The notes beneath the pieces were generated by a model. It made no database searches. It worked only from the letters and a program-made list of their open reading frames with translations, and had not been told where the DNA came from. From Penelope pileata (taxonomy: Eukaryota; Chordata; Aves; Galliformes; Cracidae), in NCBI GenBank assembly GCA_013396635.1, contig WBMW01000177.1:1-64000 (forward strand): a DNA stretch of 64,000 bases. Reading direction: 5' to 3'. Positions 36,001 through 48,058 of the stretch are shown piece after piece (the first letter of the stretch is position 1; every line of letters starts with the position of its first letter). The translations under genes were made by a program, and so were the position numbers.

Positions 36001-38593
36001 TGTACCATAATATTGCCACACTGCAGAAATGGGGAGTGACTTCTCTCCATAGCTCTACAGGGTTACTGTTGTAAACAGCCTGTTGTAGCACTGCCCTTCT
36101 TGGGTGTTTCTGACCTGATCACCCAAAGTAGGTGGAGGTGAATTACACAAATGCATTTCTTTTATAGCACAGTGTAGTAGAGCAGCGGGGATATGTTGTA
36201 AGAGTGATTCTGCTCCTCTGCTTCATTCATTCATAGGTCTTTATGCTGCAGTTGGTTTTACGTTTTTTCCAACCCAAGCATGTCTGTAGCATCTATCCTG
36301 AGAAATGTAGCTTAGAGCAAGAGACCTAGATGAACCTGAAGCAGCTGCTTAAAAAGAAACCTCTTGCTTAGCATCCCCTTTCTTCTTGTTGGGCTTCCAT
36401 AGAAAAGAAAAGGAGGATAGAGAGCTGATTTCTACTTACTAGCAGCATGGTTTGCTTTGGCATGTCAGATGTTAATAATCTTGTGGAATTCCAAACTCAG
36501 TCACTTGCCATTAAGTATATGCTAATGGTTGTTCGGAGCTTGGATCTAAGCCACTATCCAGTTGTCTGCTACCTGCTGTGCAGTGCAGTCTCTCTCCTTG
36601 CACAGCAAAAACTCCAACACATAAGCCTAACATGTTTATGTGGCTTCCAGTAGGATGTAGAGCTCTGATCCTGAGCCCTGACATGGTGGAAGCAGGCTTT
36701 GGTTCAGGCTTGCCTGTGCTGACTCATTCCTTTTGCTGGGCCAATTGAAATGCTTGCAGGAGTTGTTTCTGGAAGGTTGTCTGGCTGTGAGATCCTGGCT
36801 ACAATTTGGGATCTGTATTGTGTGCTAGGATAGGCTAGTCAGTTTGACCATACACAAAGGAGGTGCCTGTCACTAGGTTTCCAGTATCACTGTGGCTGTT
36901 CGGCAGATGCTGAAAGTCAGTCTCATGTATGTGTATAAACCCTTCTGCTTTGGGGTTTAGGCTCATGGGCCCTTTTTCTGGCCCAGGAACTACTGCCCCA
37001 ACACAAGAGTCTTTTTGTGTCCTTGTGATAGCAGCAGTGCTGTCTGTGGCTAGAGCAAACATGCAGCCTTTGTCTGCCGACTGAACCTTACTGCACTGCA
37101 GCGTGGGCCCCAGCCACCCTGTTGTAGAGGTAGGGTATCTGCCTCCTGGAAGGATCCACAGTCTGCCCACAGCACCTCTAGGGGCTGTGCAGTGCCACAA
37201 GCAGTGGTCTTCAGCTGCTCTGCATTGTTTTCCAGGGAATTTCTCTCTCCTCCATTCCAGAGGGGATTTTCTGCTCTCTCCCCTCTGCTGCCATGTCTGC
37301 ATCTTGCCCATCTTTCTTTTTTGTGGTTTCATCTGCTTTTCCTCTTTCTTTTCTCCCACCAACCTGCTTCTATGCCTAGCCTCGCTCGTTCATCTGTTTC
37401 CGACCTAACACCTGGTCCTACTTACGTTTCCTTGGGATTTCTCAGCTCCCACCTTCAAACACCAGCTCCCTGTGACCCTTTTCGATTAGCTATGTGTGCA
37501 TTTCTGCCTCAAGGAAGGAGAGTAGTGTGCTGCTTTTCATCTCTATCCTTGTTAGAGATATCTCTATCTAGACCTCTGGGCTAGCCTGGATGCCATGGGG
37601 ATGTCTGCAGTGACAACAGGTTACTGTTGAAGAGCTCTTATGAAGAAACTGAACAGTTAATTTTTGCATTACCTGAGAGACCTCCAAGTTGCTTTTTGCT
37701 ATTCTGTCCAGTATTTGCTTGGCTGGAGTCACAGCCAGCCATTCCTACCACTTTGGACTAGAGCTGCTTTTGAGCAAAGAATATTTTATTTGAATATGAT
37801 GGTAAATAAAGCCCTTGGACAGTGTAAAATGCTGGGGAGGAACACATACTTATATATGTGACACTTAAATCTTTAAAGGTGGGATTCTTTGAAGCTGTTT
37901 AACTCTGCAGCTTCTTTTTGCAGTGTAGTCTAGTGCACTTTTTTTTTTTGCCTTGTGAGCTGAGCTTTTCCTTATGTAGTATTTTTGAGAGTTTTCCAAT
38001 GACTAAGAATAATATCAGTTAGTGATCTTCCCACACAAGCATAGTAATTATGTGTTACCCAGAGGTCATTTTTCTTTTAAAGTATGTGAAATAGCTAAGA
38101 CAGAAACTTCTTCATTGTTTAGCAACACTGAGATACAAGCTAAATATTTATTGTACAGCTCTGTGGGGCCAGGGCACATCTGTCTGCAGTGAGATCACAC
38201 TCTGCAGATTTCTCAATTAATTGTACAGCAGGCACAGAAGTGAGATTACTGGCTTCAAAAGTTATTGTCCCAAGAGTCATGTATGCATATGGAAATCTTA
38301 AACCTTACTCTTCACGCATTGCACATATCGTATAAAGAGTTTGAGTTTTAATTAAATCCAGAGAATAGATGTATTAGTTTCTATTGCATTCCTTATTTTG
38401 CAGAACTTGGCATTTGTGAAGTCTTTGAGTCCTCTAATCATTATCATGCCCGTCTCTTTGGGTGAATTTTGAAATAGTCTTTTTTGAGTGCTAATTTAAA
38501 AAAAAAAAAAAAAAAACCTTAGTATTGTCAATTCTTTCTTCATCATGTACTTCTTAATTTGTGTACATGCGAATGTAAATTAACGAGTCACAG

Positions 38594-38643
38594 TCTATTC
38601 AGTATTAGATTTCCTCAATCTATTCTGTATTAGATTTTCTGAT
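38594..38643. repeat. 25-bp imperfect tandem duplication
   Basis: The words tctattcagtattagatttc and tctattctgtattagatttt lie 25 bp apart, followed by further matching bases. It is a short local duplication inside AT-rich intron 3. Confidence 0.8.
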
Positions 38644-39562
38644 TGGCCTGTGTGTAAATATTCTTCTCAGGCATTATGTAGTAAACTTTTATGAAAGCAC
38701 ACTAAATTAAAACACTGCTTTACAGAATTAACAGACTAAAAATAAATTTAATTAAAGACTATTATGATATGATTAGGTTCCTTGTAGGCTGACATTAGCA
38801 TGCAGAGTTCTGTTTTACAGTGCTAAGAGAGTGAACTTTTTTTTTTTTTTAGATGAATAAGATTTCTGCAATGGGGTGTGTCATTCATTGTAACTTAGTC
38901 TGTCTTAGGTACCTAGTTATTTGTTACAAAACAGGGTATCAGGGCTGGCTGCGGGCATAGATTCAAGCTGCTATCTAACCAGTTTGCTCTATACTTGCTC
39001 TAATTTCTCGGGTTTATAAATATTTAAAAGAAGAAGAGATCCAACTCCTAAGTTTGAAAGAATGAAATGTTTGCAGTGGAGAAGTACTGACCCTCTGCTG
39101 GGGTGTGTGCAGTGCTTTCCTGGCTTTCCTGTGTGCTTTGGTTCAGTAATGTAGGCAGCTAAACAGGCCAGATGAGTTTTGTTCAGTTCTGAACTCAGGT
39201 GGATTTCTCTGAATAGCGCAGCATTGGCCTAAGTGTTGTTAGAAATTCTGGCAAGGGGTGAGTTCCGCTTTACAGACCCTCAACTACCTGGAGCTGTGGA
39301 GGTTGTGAACCCGCAGGTACTCCTGCTAAAGCTTTCCTGTTTTGAGAGGTTCATCTGCAGGGAACAGCATGCACTTGTGATGCGAAGTGCAGACACAATG
39401 AGCTTTACGCAGCAAACATTTTTGATTTGTTAGGTGATAGATTTAGGAAAGAAGCCAAAATGGCAAGAAACGCTAGAATTACCATGAAGTCAGCTACTCA
39501 TGCAGGCCTTTTAAGGAAAACTTTTGTACCCCTGCCATGATTTCAAGATTTGTTGCTGAAGT

Positions 39563-39727
39563 ATGGATAGGAGCTGTCTGTCTCCAGCCTGGAGTCTGAG
39601 GTGTGCCAGATGGAAGGTGTGCACAGGGTACGAGGCCTGTGTGGACTGTGGGCCTAGGGTCGCTGAGGCCTGGGGAGCCGGCTGTGCGCAGCCTTCCTCG
39701 GGGCTGCAGCTGGTAGCTGCAGTGCTG
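39563..39727. other. Short CpG-containing GC-rich tract next to a CR1
   Basis: Several CpG sites (for example in gtacgagg, gggtcgctg, agccggctgtgcgcag and cctcgggg) fall within about 120 bp, in an intron that is otherwise CpG-poor. It directly precedes the recognisable CR1 sequence. It may be a more 5' or variant CR1 part, or unrelated host sequence. Nothing coding is recognised. Confidence 0.4.
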
Positions 39728-40252
39728 AAGGATGTGGATCTGTGGAGTGGAGTGCAGCGTCTTTATTGTGTCCAGATCTGGGCTCCCCAGTACAAAAGAT
39801 AGGGATCTCCTAGGAAGAGCGCAGCTGAGGGCAGCAAAGATGATCAGGGGCCTGGAGCATCTCCTGTATGAGGAAAGGCTGGGAGACCTGGGGCTGTTCA
39901 GCCTGGAGAAGAGAAGAGAAGGCTGAGAGGTGATCTGGTCAATGTTTATAAATATCTAAAGTGCAGGAGGCAAATGGATGGGGCCAGGCTCTTCTCAGTG
40001 GTGACAGGACAAGGCGCAATGGCCAAAAACTGGAATATGAAAAGTTCCACACAAACATATCTAAGAACTTCTTTACTGTGAGGGTGATGGAGCAGTGGCA
40101 CAGGCTGCCCAGGGAGGTGTGGAGTCTCCTTCCCTGGAGATATTCAGGACCCATCTGGATGCCTACCTGTGCAACCTGCACTAGGGAACTGCTTTGGCAG
40201 GGGGGTTGGACTTGATGATCTCTAGAGTCCAACCCCTGCGATTCTGTGATCT
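39728..40252 (+). mobile_element. CR1 LINE fragment, ORF2 end plus 3' UTR
   Basis: Translated remnants of the CR1 ORF2 end are visible (RSGLPSTKDRDLLGRAQLRA and MIRGLEHLLYEERLGDLGLF) around 39770-39905, with a frameshift between YCVQIWAPQYK and the following part. The 3' UTR blocks CAGGCTGCCCAGGGAGGTGTGGAGTCTCC and GGTTGGACTTGATGATCTCTAGAGTCCAACC lead to a GCGATTCTGTGATCTT tail. The copy is 5'-truncated and inactive. Confidence 0.95.
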
Positions 40253-42898
40253 TGGCTGTCTGCAGCTTGAGTTCTTCCACTAACAGGTTTGGTTTTGTTT
40301 CACTGGAGGCAGTACAGTGAAGAAGGTAGGAAGGAAATAATGGCTCAAGCTGAAATATGTTTTTGAAGGTTTTTATGAGATGTAGGGCAGGTCTTGTTAG
40401 ACCTCCTGCTGAGCTGGGCAAACTGGTTTGCCCAAAAGAGCTGAGTCTGGTAAAATAGCAGGAACAAAGAAACTTTCTGGTACGTAAGTCTGTCTGGAAA
40501 AGCAGATAGGAAAACCTGAAAGGCAGTTCAGGAGCTTCAAACTGACATTGGTTCCCACTTGGGTGTGAGAGAAAGCAGGCCTTTCCAAAGTGTCACACGG
40601 AGCGGCAGACCTCTGGGACAAGGAAGTGCACGTGAGGTCTGTAGAGCCCATCTCAGGATCACTCTGTAAATTAAGCAGCCCTCTGATCTGAAGCGAGCCA
40701 TCTGGTAGTAGTTTTCACCACTCAGCACTGATCACAGAGCCCCCCAGGAAGTATCTTCAGGTTCCAGACTTGTCCACCTGTGCTGCATGCAGCTGCTGAT
40801 GCACAGCAGGATGGTGCCCAGGACCCTGGAGGACGTGAAGCAAGGCAGCTCTGGCACACCAGCCCCAGCGGGGTGAGCCAGCAGATGCAGACAGGAGAAG
40901 GGAGGCCACATGGGCAGCAAGGAAGGGCTGAGGATGCGTTCAGTTCCGTGATGAATGGCCATGTAAACAGAAATACCATAGCAATAAGAAACTTTCTGCT
41001 CCTAACTGCATGGGTTTTGACTTAGGAACCTTCACTATATGTACTGTAGCTTTGGTGGAGAGTGGATTTATGGTGCCCTAAAAATTCATCCTGATAACAG
41101 CATCATGTGGATTGGTGCCTGGCTGGGCTGGGTGTCACACTTGCCAGTTATGTCTGCCTGGATGTCCCTTTGGGCTGCTTCTTTCTGACAGTTTAGTTCA
41201 CAAAAAAAGAAATTGGGCAGGAGTCCAGAGACGTGTCTGATATTTTCAGACAAAACATTCAAAAGCATTTCAAATTTAACCTTCTGTGCTATTTTTGCCG
41301 AACAAATCCTATTTTTAACTATCATGATGTTGTAAAGATCTTGCTAGAAATGAGTTTTGTGTTTGCTTTATGAACTGAATTCTTTTGGTGTCTGAAAGAT
41401 GTTGCTTGGTCAATAGCTGCTGACATTAAGATGACCAGTGTATTCACAGAGTTCCCGAATTACAGTATCCAGGTGTTTCTTAAAGCTGAAACAACCGTGC
41501 TATTCATGTGTCACTTGCAAGTACACACATGCAGTTTCTCCTTGTTATGCTAATCAGCTTTCATTATCCAGTAATTAGGTTAAATATGAATTTACATTTC
41601 AAAATGTAATCATATTTCTGTCATGTATATTTCAGAATATAATTTAATATATCTGTCCAATGTTGGTAATAATTTGTGCCTCATTCCTCAAAGAGGGGCA
41701 ATTTGGAAGTGTCCTAAGACATGTGGAAAGCATGTAAAAATAACCAAAGCAAAATGCTCCAAAACATTTTTCATGTGCAACACATTCCTGTTCTGTATGT
41801 ATTATCCTATTGAAGATTACAGCTTCTTCCTGTAATTCAGTTGCTTTAAAGCAGTAAGTACTACCAGCCACATGCATCTGTGTGTTACAAGCTGAGATCT
41901 GAGTGCACGTGGTCTACATCGTGATGTGGTAGCAATCCCCTATAATTGTCCTTGCAACATTTTCTGTAGTGCTCCTGTTGAAATTTGTGCAGAAGCTGAG
42001 CACTCTGTGTGCGCTGTGATTTTTGCCTCCTGAGGTTTGTTCAGCCTGCTCACCACTAGGTAATCTGAGGAACAATAATCCATCTGCAGCTGGTTGCTTT
42101 ACAATGAAGAAGCAAACCCCAGAAGGCAGTGAGTGTTTGGAAGCTGGTGTAGATAGCTCTTTTCACTGCATCTGTCAATATTCAATCCTTTAATTCTTTG
42201 AAGCTATAGATATGTAGAATCTCTAAGTATGTTTTTTATAGTATGCAGACCTTATTCATACGTGCTTCGTTAAATAACCGTATTGCTTTTTTTTGCCGCA
42301 GTGTAGTTTGGGAGAGAAACTTAACAAATGCAATTTTTCTTTTCATCACTATAATCTCTTCTTTCATACAATGCTGCCACATGGTTTTTGTATTAAGTAA
42401 ACATTTTTAATTGATCGCTACATGCCAGCATTTCCAGTGTGCTTAGATGGGTGTTACCTGTCTGGAAATGCACCAGGGTCACTGTTTAGACTATTCCGTG
42501 TAAGCTGAGGCAAGCTGAGTTTGTGATGTTCCCACTTGCTTATTGTCCTACTTGTAGCAGGTGAGTAAAAGCCTGTGTTTGTTACTGTGAGGAGCAGTTC
42601 AGCAATATCGTCTACTGGGGAAGACAAAACCAAGTGTTAACATAAGTACTGATCATTTTAGCAAGATTTAGAAGGATGTGGATTTTGTTAACTGGAAAGG
42701 TGACGTTTTAGGACTGTATTTTGCATAGTGAGAAATGGCTTCAGGTGATAAATAGCACTTTGTAGGTAAACCACAACATCCTAGTGTTGGTGGCTGCATG
42801 CTTATTCTCCCTGGAAAGTGTGAAACTTCTCTAAATGTTACAGCTGTGTTGATCCTTGTTGACCTTCCATAGAGAGGTAACTGTTGTGTATCTTGCAG

Positions 42899-43067
42899 CC
42901 CAGTTTAACGGAAGTGAGAAGCGACAAGCATCTTCTCCCTCAAATGACCAGCGCAGGCAGTTAAGAGCACCCGGAAGAGGCTTCAAATCCATCAGACACG
43001 GCAGTCCAGAATTTTGTGGGATCCTGGGAGAAAGAATAGATCCAAGTGTTCCACTGGAAAAGCAGAT
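42899..43067 (+). CDS. SHB: SHB coding exon 4 (169 nt)
   Basis: The acceptor is tgtatcttgcag ending at 42898 and the donor is gtaagt at 43068. Two bases complete Ala112, 55 codons follow (113-167), and the last two bases (AT) join the next exon to make Ile168. The product is QFNGSEKRQASSPSNDQRRQ and then LRAPGRGFKSIRHGSPEFCG, ILGERIDPSVPLEKQ. This is a basic, Ser/Pro-rich linker followed by the conserved segment just before the SH2 domain. The length is not a multiple of three, so skipping it would break the frame. The QFNG...EKRQ and HGSPEFCGILGER sequences are characteristic of SHB. Confidence 0.95.
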
Positions 43068-43291
43068 GTAAGTAACCACAGTAATTGCTCTCTAGCTCTT
43101 TGCCTTCCCACTTAAAGGAGCAACAGATGTCCTAGATCCCACTGCCTGGTTCCCCCTCCTCTTCATCGCCTCTGTTAGTGCACTCAGAAAACTATCCTTA
43201 TTAATTGTGCAACACATAAATTAACTTTTGCAGGAAACAGTACAGATGTAAATAGGAGCCTCTCATTTCAGGAACAGTGAATTCCATCTTC

Positions 43292-43296
43292 TAAGT
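43292..43296. repeat. 5-bp target-site duplication, left (taagt)
   Basis: taagt immediately precedes the TGTAAG end of the LTR and recurs at 44088-44092 directly after its other end. Confidence 0.7.
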
Positions 43297-44087
43297 TGTA
43301 AGCCGCACTCGATGGCCAATGACTTAGGCTCAGGCAGAGTGTTAGGTGAATGGCCCTTTATTGATGCATTGCAAAGCAGGTGACCTAGCAGGTCGGCACC
43401 CCAAGCAGAAATGTACAGCGCCTTATGTTTCCTATCCCCAATGATGGCACCTCCTGCCCTGGTTTCTCATTGGTTGAGTACTTCAGGGCTTGCAGCCTAC
43501 AACATATCCAGCCCTGCCAAATGTCCCGCACCTGGTTACTGCTTGGCTATACTCTTCCCAATTCTCCTCCCCTCTTTGCTTAATTTCTCTCTTGTAAGGT
43601 AGGTTTAAGCATTGTGGATTTTTTTTTTTTAATTTTTTTTTTAGTAACCTTTGAACTAGTCAAGATTCAAACCACAGACCAGTTAGCTGATCCCCTTCCT
43701 GGTGCCCTTCGGAAACGCTGACACCCAGTCCTTGCTTTCAAGAATTAGCCAAAACTATACTCTGTTTTGATGAGAGAGATGCTGTGTTTAGACTTGCCAC
43801 AGACGCTGCCTTGGTCACAATGTTCTGTTTTGCACCATCCTGTCACACTTTATCTCAAACAAGATGCAGCGCATTCTTGCGGAAATAAATCCTTCTCCTA
43901 CAACCTTAACAGCGTGTATCCCCGAAAAAAACCCAACATCTTACATTTTCTAACATGGGGGTGGGGGTTCTTTTGAGGGCCTTTCAGGGCCCTGGGATTA
44001 TAGGGTCTTTTGGGGGGAGTGGGGTAGGGGAACTTTGGGGCCTTGGCGGGGGATCCCTGCAAAAATAACATCTTACATTTTCTTACG
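43297..44087 (-). mobile_element. Endogenous retrovirus solo LTR, antisense (791 bp)
   Basis: The element has short inverted ends (TGTAAG at the left, CTTACG at the right; the latter differs by one base from the expected CTTACA) and 5-bp direct repeats on both sides. Read on the minus strand it has the order expected of U3-R-U5: a CCAAT box at 43473-43469, a CATAAGG TATA-like word near 43427, AATAAA at 43362-43357, and an end in GGCTTACA. No gag, pol or env sequence, primer-binding site or second LTR is adjacent, so it is a solo LTR left by recombination. The U3 contains a 17-bp direct repeat (43935-43951 and 44067-44083) enclosing a G-rich tract. A 5-bp duplication fits ERVL-type or gammaretrovirus-like elements; the family is not identified. 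The open frame across it is incidental. Confidence 0.75.
43952..44066. repeat. G-rich tract within the LTR U3, bracketed by 17-bp direct repeats
   Basis: The + strand has repeated runs of four to seven G (gggggtggggg, ttttggggggagtggggtagggg, ggcggggg) within about 115 bp, between two copies of aacatcttacattttct. The spacing of the G runs would permit G-quadruplexes. The flanking direct repeats suggest an internal duplication or a tandem U3 module. Confidence 0.75.
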
Positions 44088-44092
44088 TAAGT
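44088..44092. repeat. 5-bp target-site duplication, right (taagt)
   Basis: Matches the taagt at 43292-43296 on the other side of the solo LTR. Confidence 0.7.
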
Positions 44093-47000
44093 CAATGTAA
44101 TTGATATAAGCAGAATAACTGCATATGACTTAAGGAATGCAGGTATATATCATGTTTATCCAGATTGTCCTTTAAAGTTGTGTAAATTCCATGTCTTTAT
44201 GACTGCATATGGTGCTTCTAGTATCTCAGCCATGCCTTCCATTTGACTGTAGTACCTCTCTAGGGAGAGCCTTGATGAGTCAAGTTACAAAACTTCAAGA
44301 AAAGAGACCATTTTTATTCTGTGGTGTCAAACCTGAGGCTGGTATTTAGAAGCAGCCTTGTCAGCTCCAGACTCAACTTCTGGGGGAATTCCGTGAAGAG
44401 GATCTGTTATCCCCAGGGATGGCCTCTGTCCTACATCATTGCTGCTGTTCCCATGATCATCTGGACAGACTGGCTAGTGTGATGGAGTGACCTGCTGTCC
44501 TGTATCATAGTGAAGATGCAGCATCATAAAAGGGGCCAGAAAACCGTGATTACAATATCGTGATAGGAAAAATCTTCCTGTGGAGCACTTTACACAGGTT
44601 ATGCTGGTATTTGAGCAGTGAGTCGTCCTGCAGATTCACATGGTAAAGTCAAGGTTGTTTGTCTTTAGTCCCTTAAGTCAGTCCCACTCCAGACGCTGTC
44701 ATTTTAAGTTGAGTGCAAAATTTCTTTTCAAAGGAGAGGGAGGATGCAATTTAGTGTGGATGTGTCTGTGTCAGAACGCTTCATCCCCAAATGGTAGCGG
44801 TGTTGGTAAGATTAGCACTGAGTCCTTTTGTGCTTCAAGTCCTCAGAAGGAGAGAATCCCCTCTGTCGGTTGAGTCTGAGCAAGGATGATTCCAGCAGCT
44901 CCTTTTCCTTTGATACACTATTTTTACATGCAGTATTTGGAGCCTTAAGCTTGAAACAATGAATATTAGCATACACGTGGTACCATATTCTGCCTAGTCA
45001 GCCTGAGACTTGGAGGCACCTGTTTGTTGGCATAGGGTAGACTTATCTGCTGCAGAGGAAATAGCAACCACTATTGTGAAATCACCCACTTATGCTACAG
45101 AAAAATTGCCGAAGGCTATAAATTTGACTGGAAAGCTTGGTCTTCAGACTTGAATAGTTCCAGTCCACCATAACCTCAAAAATACATTTAAAACACTATG
45201 GAAAGTTGAGCATCTGTTAAGTAACTTTAGACTCATAGGTAGATTGTTGGGTAGATCTGTTAAAATATAACTGCAATTTAGAGCTGTAGACTGCAGAGCT
45301 GGTTTTATTTCCTTTGATTACTTAAGAGTTAATCGTGCAAGATTATGCTTGATTTTTCAGGAACAAAACTAAAATGAATGGCCAGTTAACAATAATTGGT
45401 CAAAAAATTAAAGAGTTTAGAGCTATTGTGCTTCAGATTATTTGTAATAATTCAAAGTGCTCAATTTTTAATAGCATGAGACTTCTTAAGAGCACCATGC
45501 CATTATTTCTCTATAAGAATAGATTTTTTGTAGAGAGAAGCGCAAGATCTAAGAGGATGGAAGCATGCAAATTAAAAAGTGAATTTCTAATACAGAATTT
45601 GGAAGTTTCCTAAACAGACATAAAGAAATTACTTTTAGTTGGTTGTGATTAAGTAATCCATAAGCATAAGCTGAGTAACTTACGGGCACAGGGGAATTTA
45701 ATGAATTTGTTCTGCTTCCTCCGTCTAACAGTGAAAAAGGAAAGTGTGCATTTCGTGCATCCTACTGAAAGTGAATCCCTCCCTGCTGGGCACACACGGT
45801 CTGCTGACTTCCTGTTTTTCTCTGACAATTCAGTAGCAGAGAAGTGTTGTGTATTCTGTGAGCTGTAACAACTGATCACACCTACTCTGTGACCGGTGCA
45901 GCTGTCCTCTCTCTGCAGCGGAGATGTGGCCGTGTAGCGGCTGTAAGCTGATCATTGACAAAATAAGGGAAATCAGGAAGAACATCCATAAAGCACAGTC
46001 AGGATGCTTTCATTTTGCCTTAGAAAGTGTGTGATTATGTTTGGATTTTGCTTCCAGGTTTGTATCGTGTGCCTCTGTTTGCTGGGATATCATGGAAGAT
46101 ATGCATGTCTTCAGGCTCTCACGTCCCGTGCCTTTTGCACTGGTGTGCTTTACAAGTTATTTCACTGTTCTGTGATCCCATCATTCACATCTGAATCTTT
46201 GAACTTTCTGTACAAATGCTTATATGTTGACATTTAAAGGATAGACACGCCCAGGGCAAACAGCCGCAATACAGTTGAAACTGCAATTTAGCCAGGAACT
46301 TTAAACTGATTATAGCACTGTGCTTATCTCTAGCTAGCTGGAACAGGAGCAAGCCGAATGTCCCATTTACATGGGCATATGATTCACAAGCAATTACACT
46401 GCTCAGTACCGCTGTTTACTCTCAGCTGTAGCCAGAACAGCTTCCAGGCATCATTTCCGAATCAGATGTTCTCCCATCTTCATACTTCGGTGGGTTTTTT
46501 TCTGGCTGTTTCCAAAGTAGATTTGTTTTTTGGAACCAGCTCTGTACTTGTTTTCCATGAACCTCTCTGCCAGCTAGGGAACGTGCAGCCCAAAGAATGT
46601 ATAAAATACTTTCCTTCTGAATCTCAGATTCCAGGTACCTCCCTGATTTGGCCTGGTCACATTTTATTTTGGCTTGATTTGATCCTTCAAGAGAAAAGAA
46701 AGAAATACGATTTTTAAATAGAAGGAATAGTTTTAGGCTCTCCCAAATGCATTTTGTGATTGACATTGAATATCAGTATTCTTCCTCACCTTCAGAAGAC
46801 AGCCTAGCTTTAAATTGCTTCATGAGAAGTGTTCTTCAGCAGTAAATAACTGATGATGTGCAGGTGGAGTGCTGCCTGTAGAGATACACATCTATCTCAG
46901 TGCCGTTTGTGATGTGATGGAGCTGCTGGAGTATTCCTTTGTAATTTGTCTTGAATACACAGTAGCATAACCTTCCTTTTAGCTTTCTCTGATGCAGACT

Positions 47001-48058
47001 TTAGCTGTAGCCAGGCACACAATGAATTTTTCTTTTGAACAGCAATTTTCATTGAGCACATTCACTACTTTTGACACTGGAACAGGCATTGGCTTAGGGT
47101 GGTTGAGAGTGTGATTGCTGACAAAATAACCTATGTTCATTCACTTATATTTTAGCTGGAGCATCTCTTAGTGTAAGTTAAGCAGGGAAATGAACATAGA
47201 ACACGTAGAAGGAAACTCTTTTGTTCAAGGCCTTCATGGTTTCCAGTAATGATGGGCAGAGGGCATTCCCCATGCTTGCATTACCCTGCTTAGGCAGGCA
47301 GGGCGGTGTCATACCACGCTTCAGAGTGCATCCTGCAGTTGCAGGAAGGGAGAGATCTCCCTCAGAGATGTGCCTGGCCCTGCTCAGGGTTGATCACATT
47401 ACATTGCTGGGAAACGTTGTGGGACAGGCCAAAGCATTTGCCAGTGGACTGTGAGATTTTAATTGCTCATACAGAGCAGCTGGCGCTGAGGAAATTGTTT
47501 GTTTGCTGTGGTCAGTTTAGTAAAGGACCCACCTCTCCTCTCCCCATTCACTTTCTTCCCTGCATGGGAGACTCTACTCGAGATTTTCTAAAAGCACTCT
47601 TGAGTTGTCACAGCCCAATTCAGAATGATTGTCTTTGCTGTTGGTCTTTTTCATGCTGATTAAACAGACACTTTCCCCCTTTCTCGAAGTTTTTTTTTAA
47701 GCAAATCTTTTATACTACAAACTGTTCATATTCTTCACATACAAGTTTACTTGCTTTTTTATTTTGGTTTGGTTTTGTTCTTTTGTGTATAAATTGATAT
47801 ATCACAGGGCTGAAACAGAGTAAATGTGCTACTTTGGGTGAGAATTCCTTACAAAAGTGTGTACACCAATTCTGTCATGTGCTGATCTGATTTTTCCTTC
47901 ATCTGAGAGGAACTATGAGCCTCCACGAGTGGTAACGTTAACTTCAGATAAGGCAAGCAGTGTGCTTTTTATTTGTAATCTATTAGATCTTAAAGATATC
48001 CCTATGATATTAACTGTCTGTATAACATGTCTGTATTAATCTCTTTGCCTTTTCCCAG

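Larger units (their letters stand above)
34178..42898 (+). other. SHB: SHB intron 3 (8.7 kb)
   Basis: The donor is gtagga at 34178 and the acceptor is tcttgcag ending at 42898. The intron holds an ATT-rich microsatellite near 34393-34424, an old decayed CR1 at about 35060-36000, a 175-codon minus-strand open frame at 36835-37362 without recognisable homology, a 25-bp tandem repeat at 38594-38643, A/T runs near 38498 and 38838, and a younger CR1 at 39728-40252. No RNA gene was recognised. Confidence 0.85.
43068..48058 (+). other. SHB: SHB intron 4 (5.0 kb)
   Basis: The donor is gtaagt at 43068 and the acceptor is cttttcccag ending at 48058. The main content is an antisense solo LTR at 43297-44087 with target-site duplications. 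The remainder (44093-48058) is repeat-poor as far as can be judged by eye, with a minus-strand 114-codon and a plus-strand 119-codon open frame around 46358-46766 that overlap each other and have no recognisable domain. No RNA gene was recognised. Confidence 0.85.

Noticed and set aside
43935..44083. The 17-bp repeats as target-site duplications of a separate 115-bp insertion
   Set aside because: They lie inside an element whose outer TG-type inverted ends and 5-bp duplications already explain the structure, so a U3 internal repeat is more likely.
43898..44095. 65-codon minus-strand frame in the LTR as a gene
   Set aside because: It falls in U3 sequence, and its internal VRKCKML repeat is just the translated 17-bp DNA repeat.
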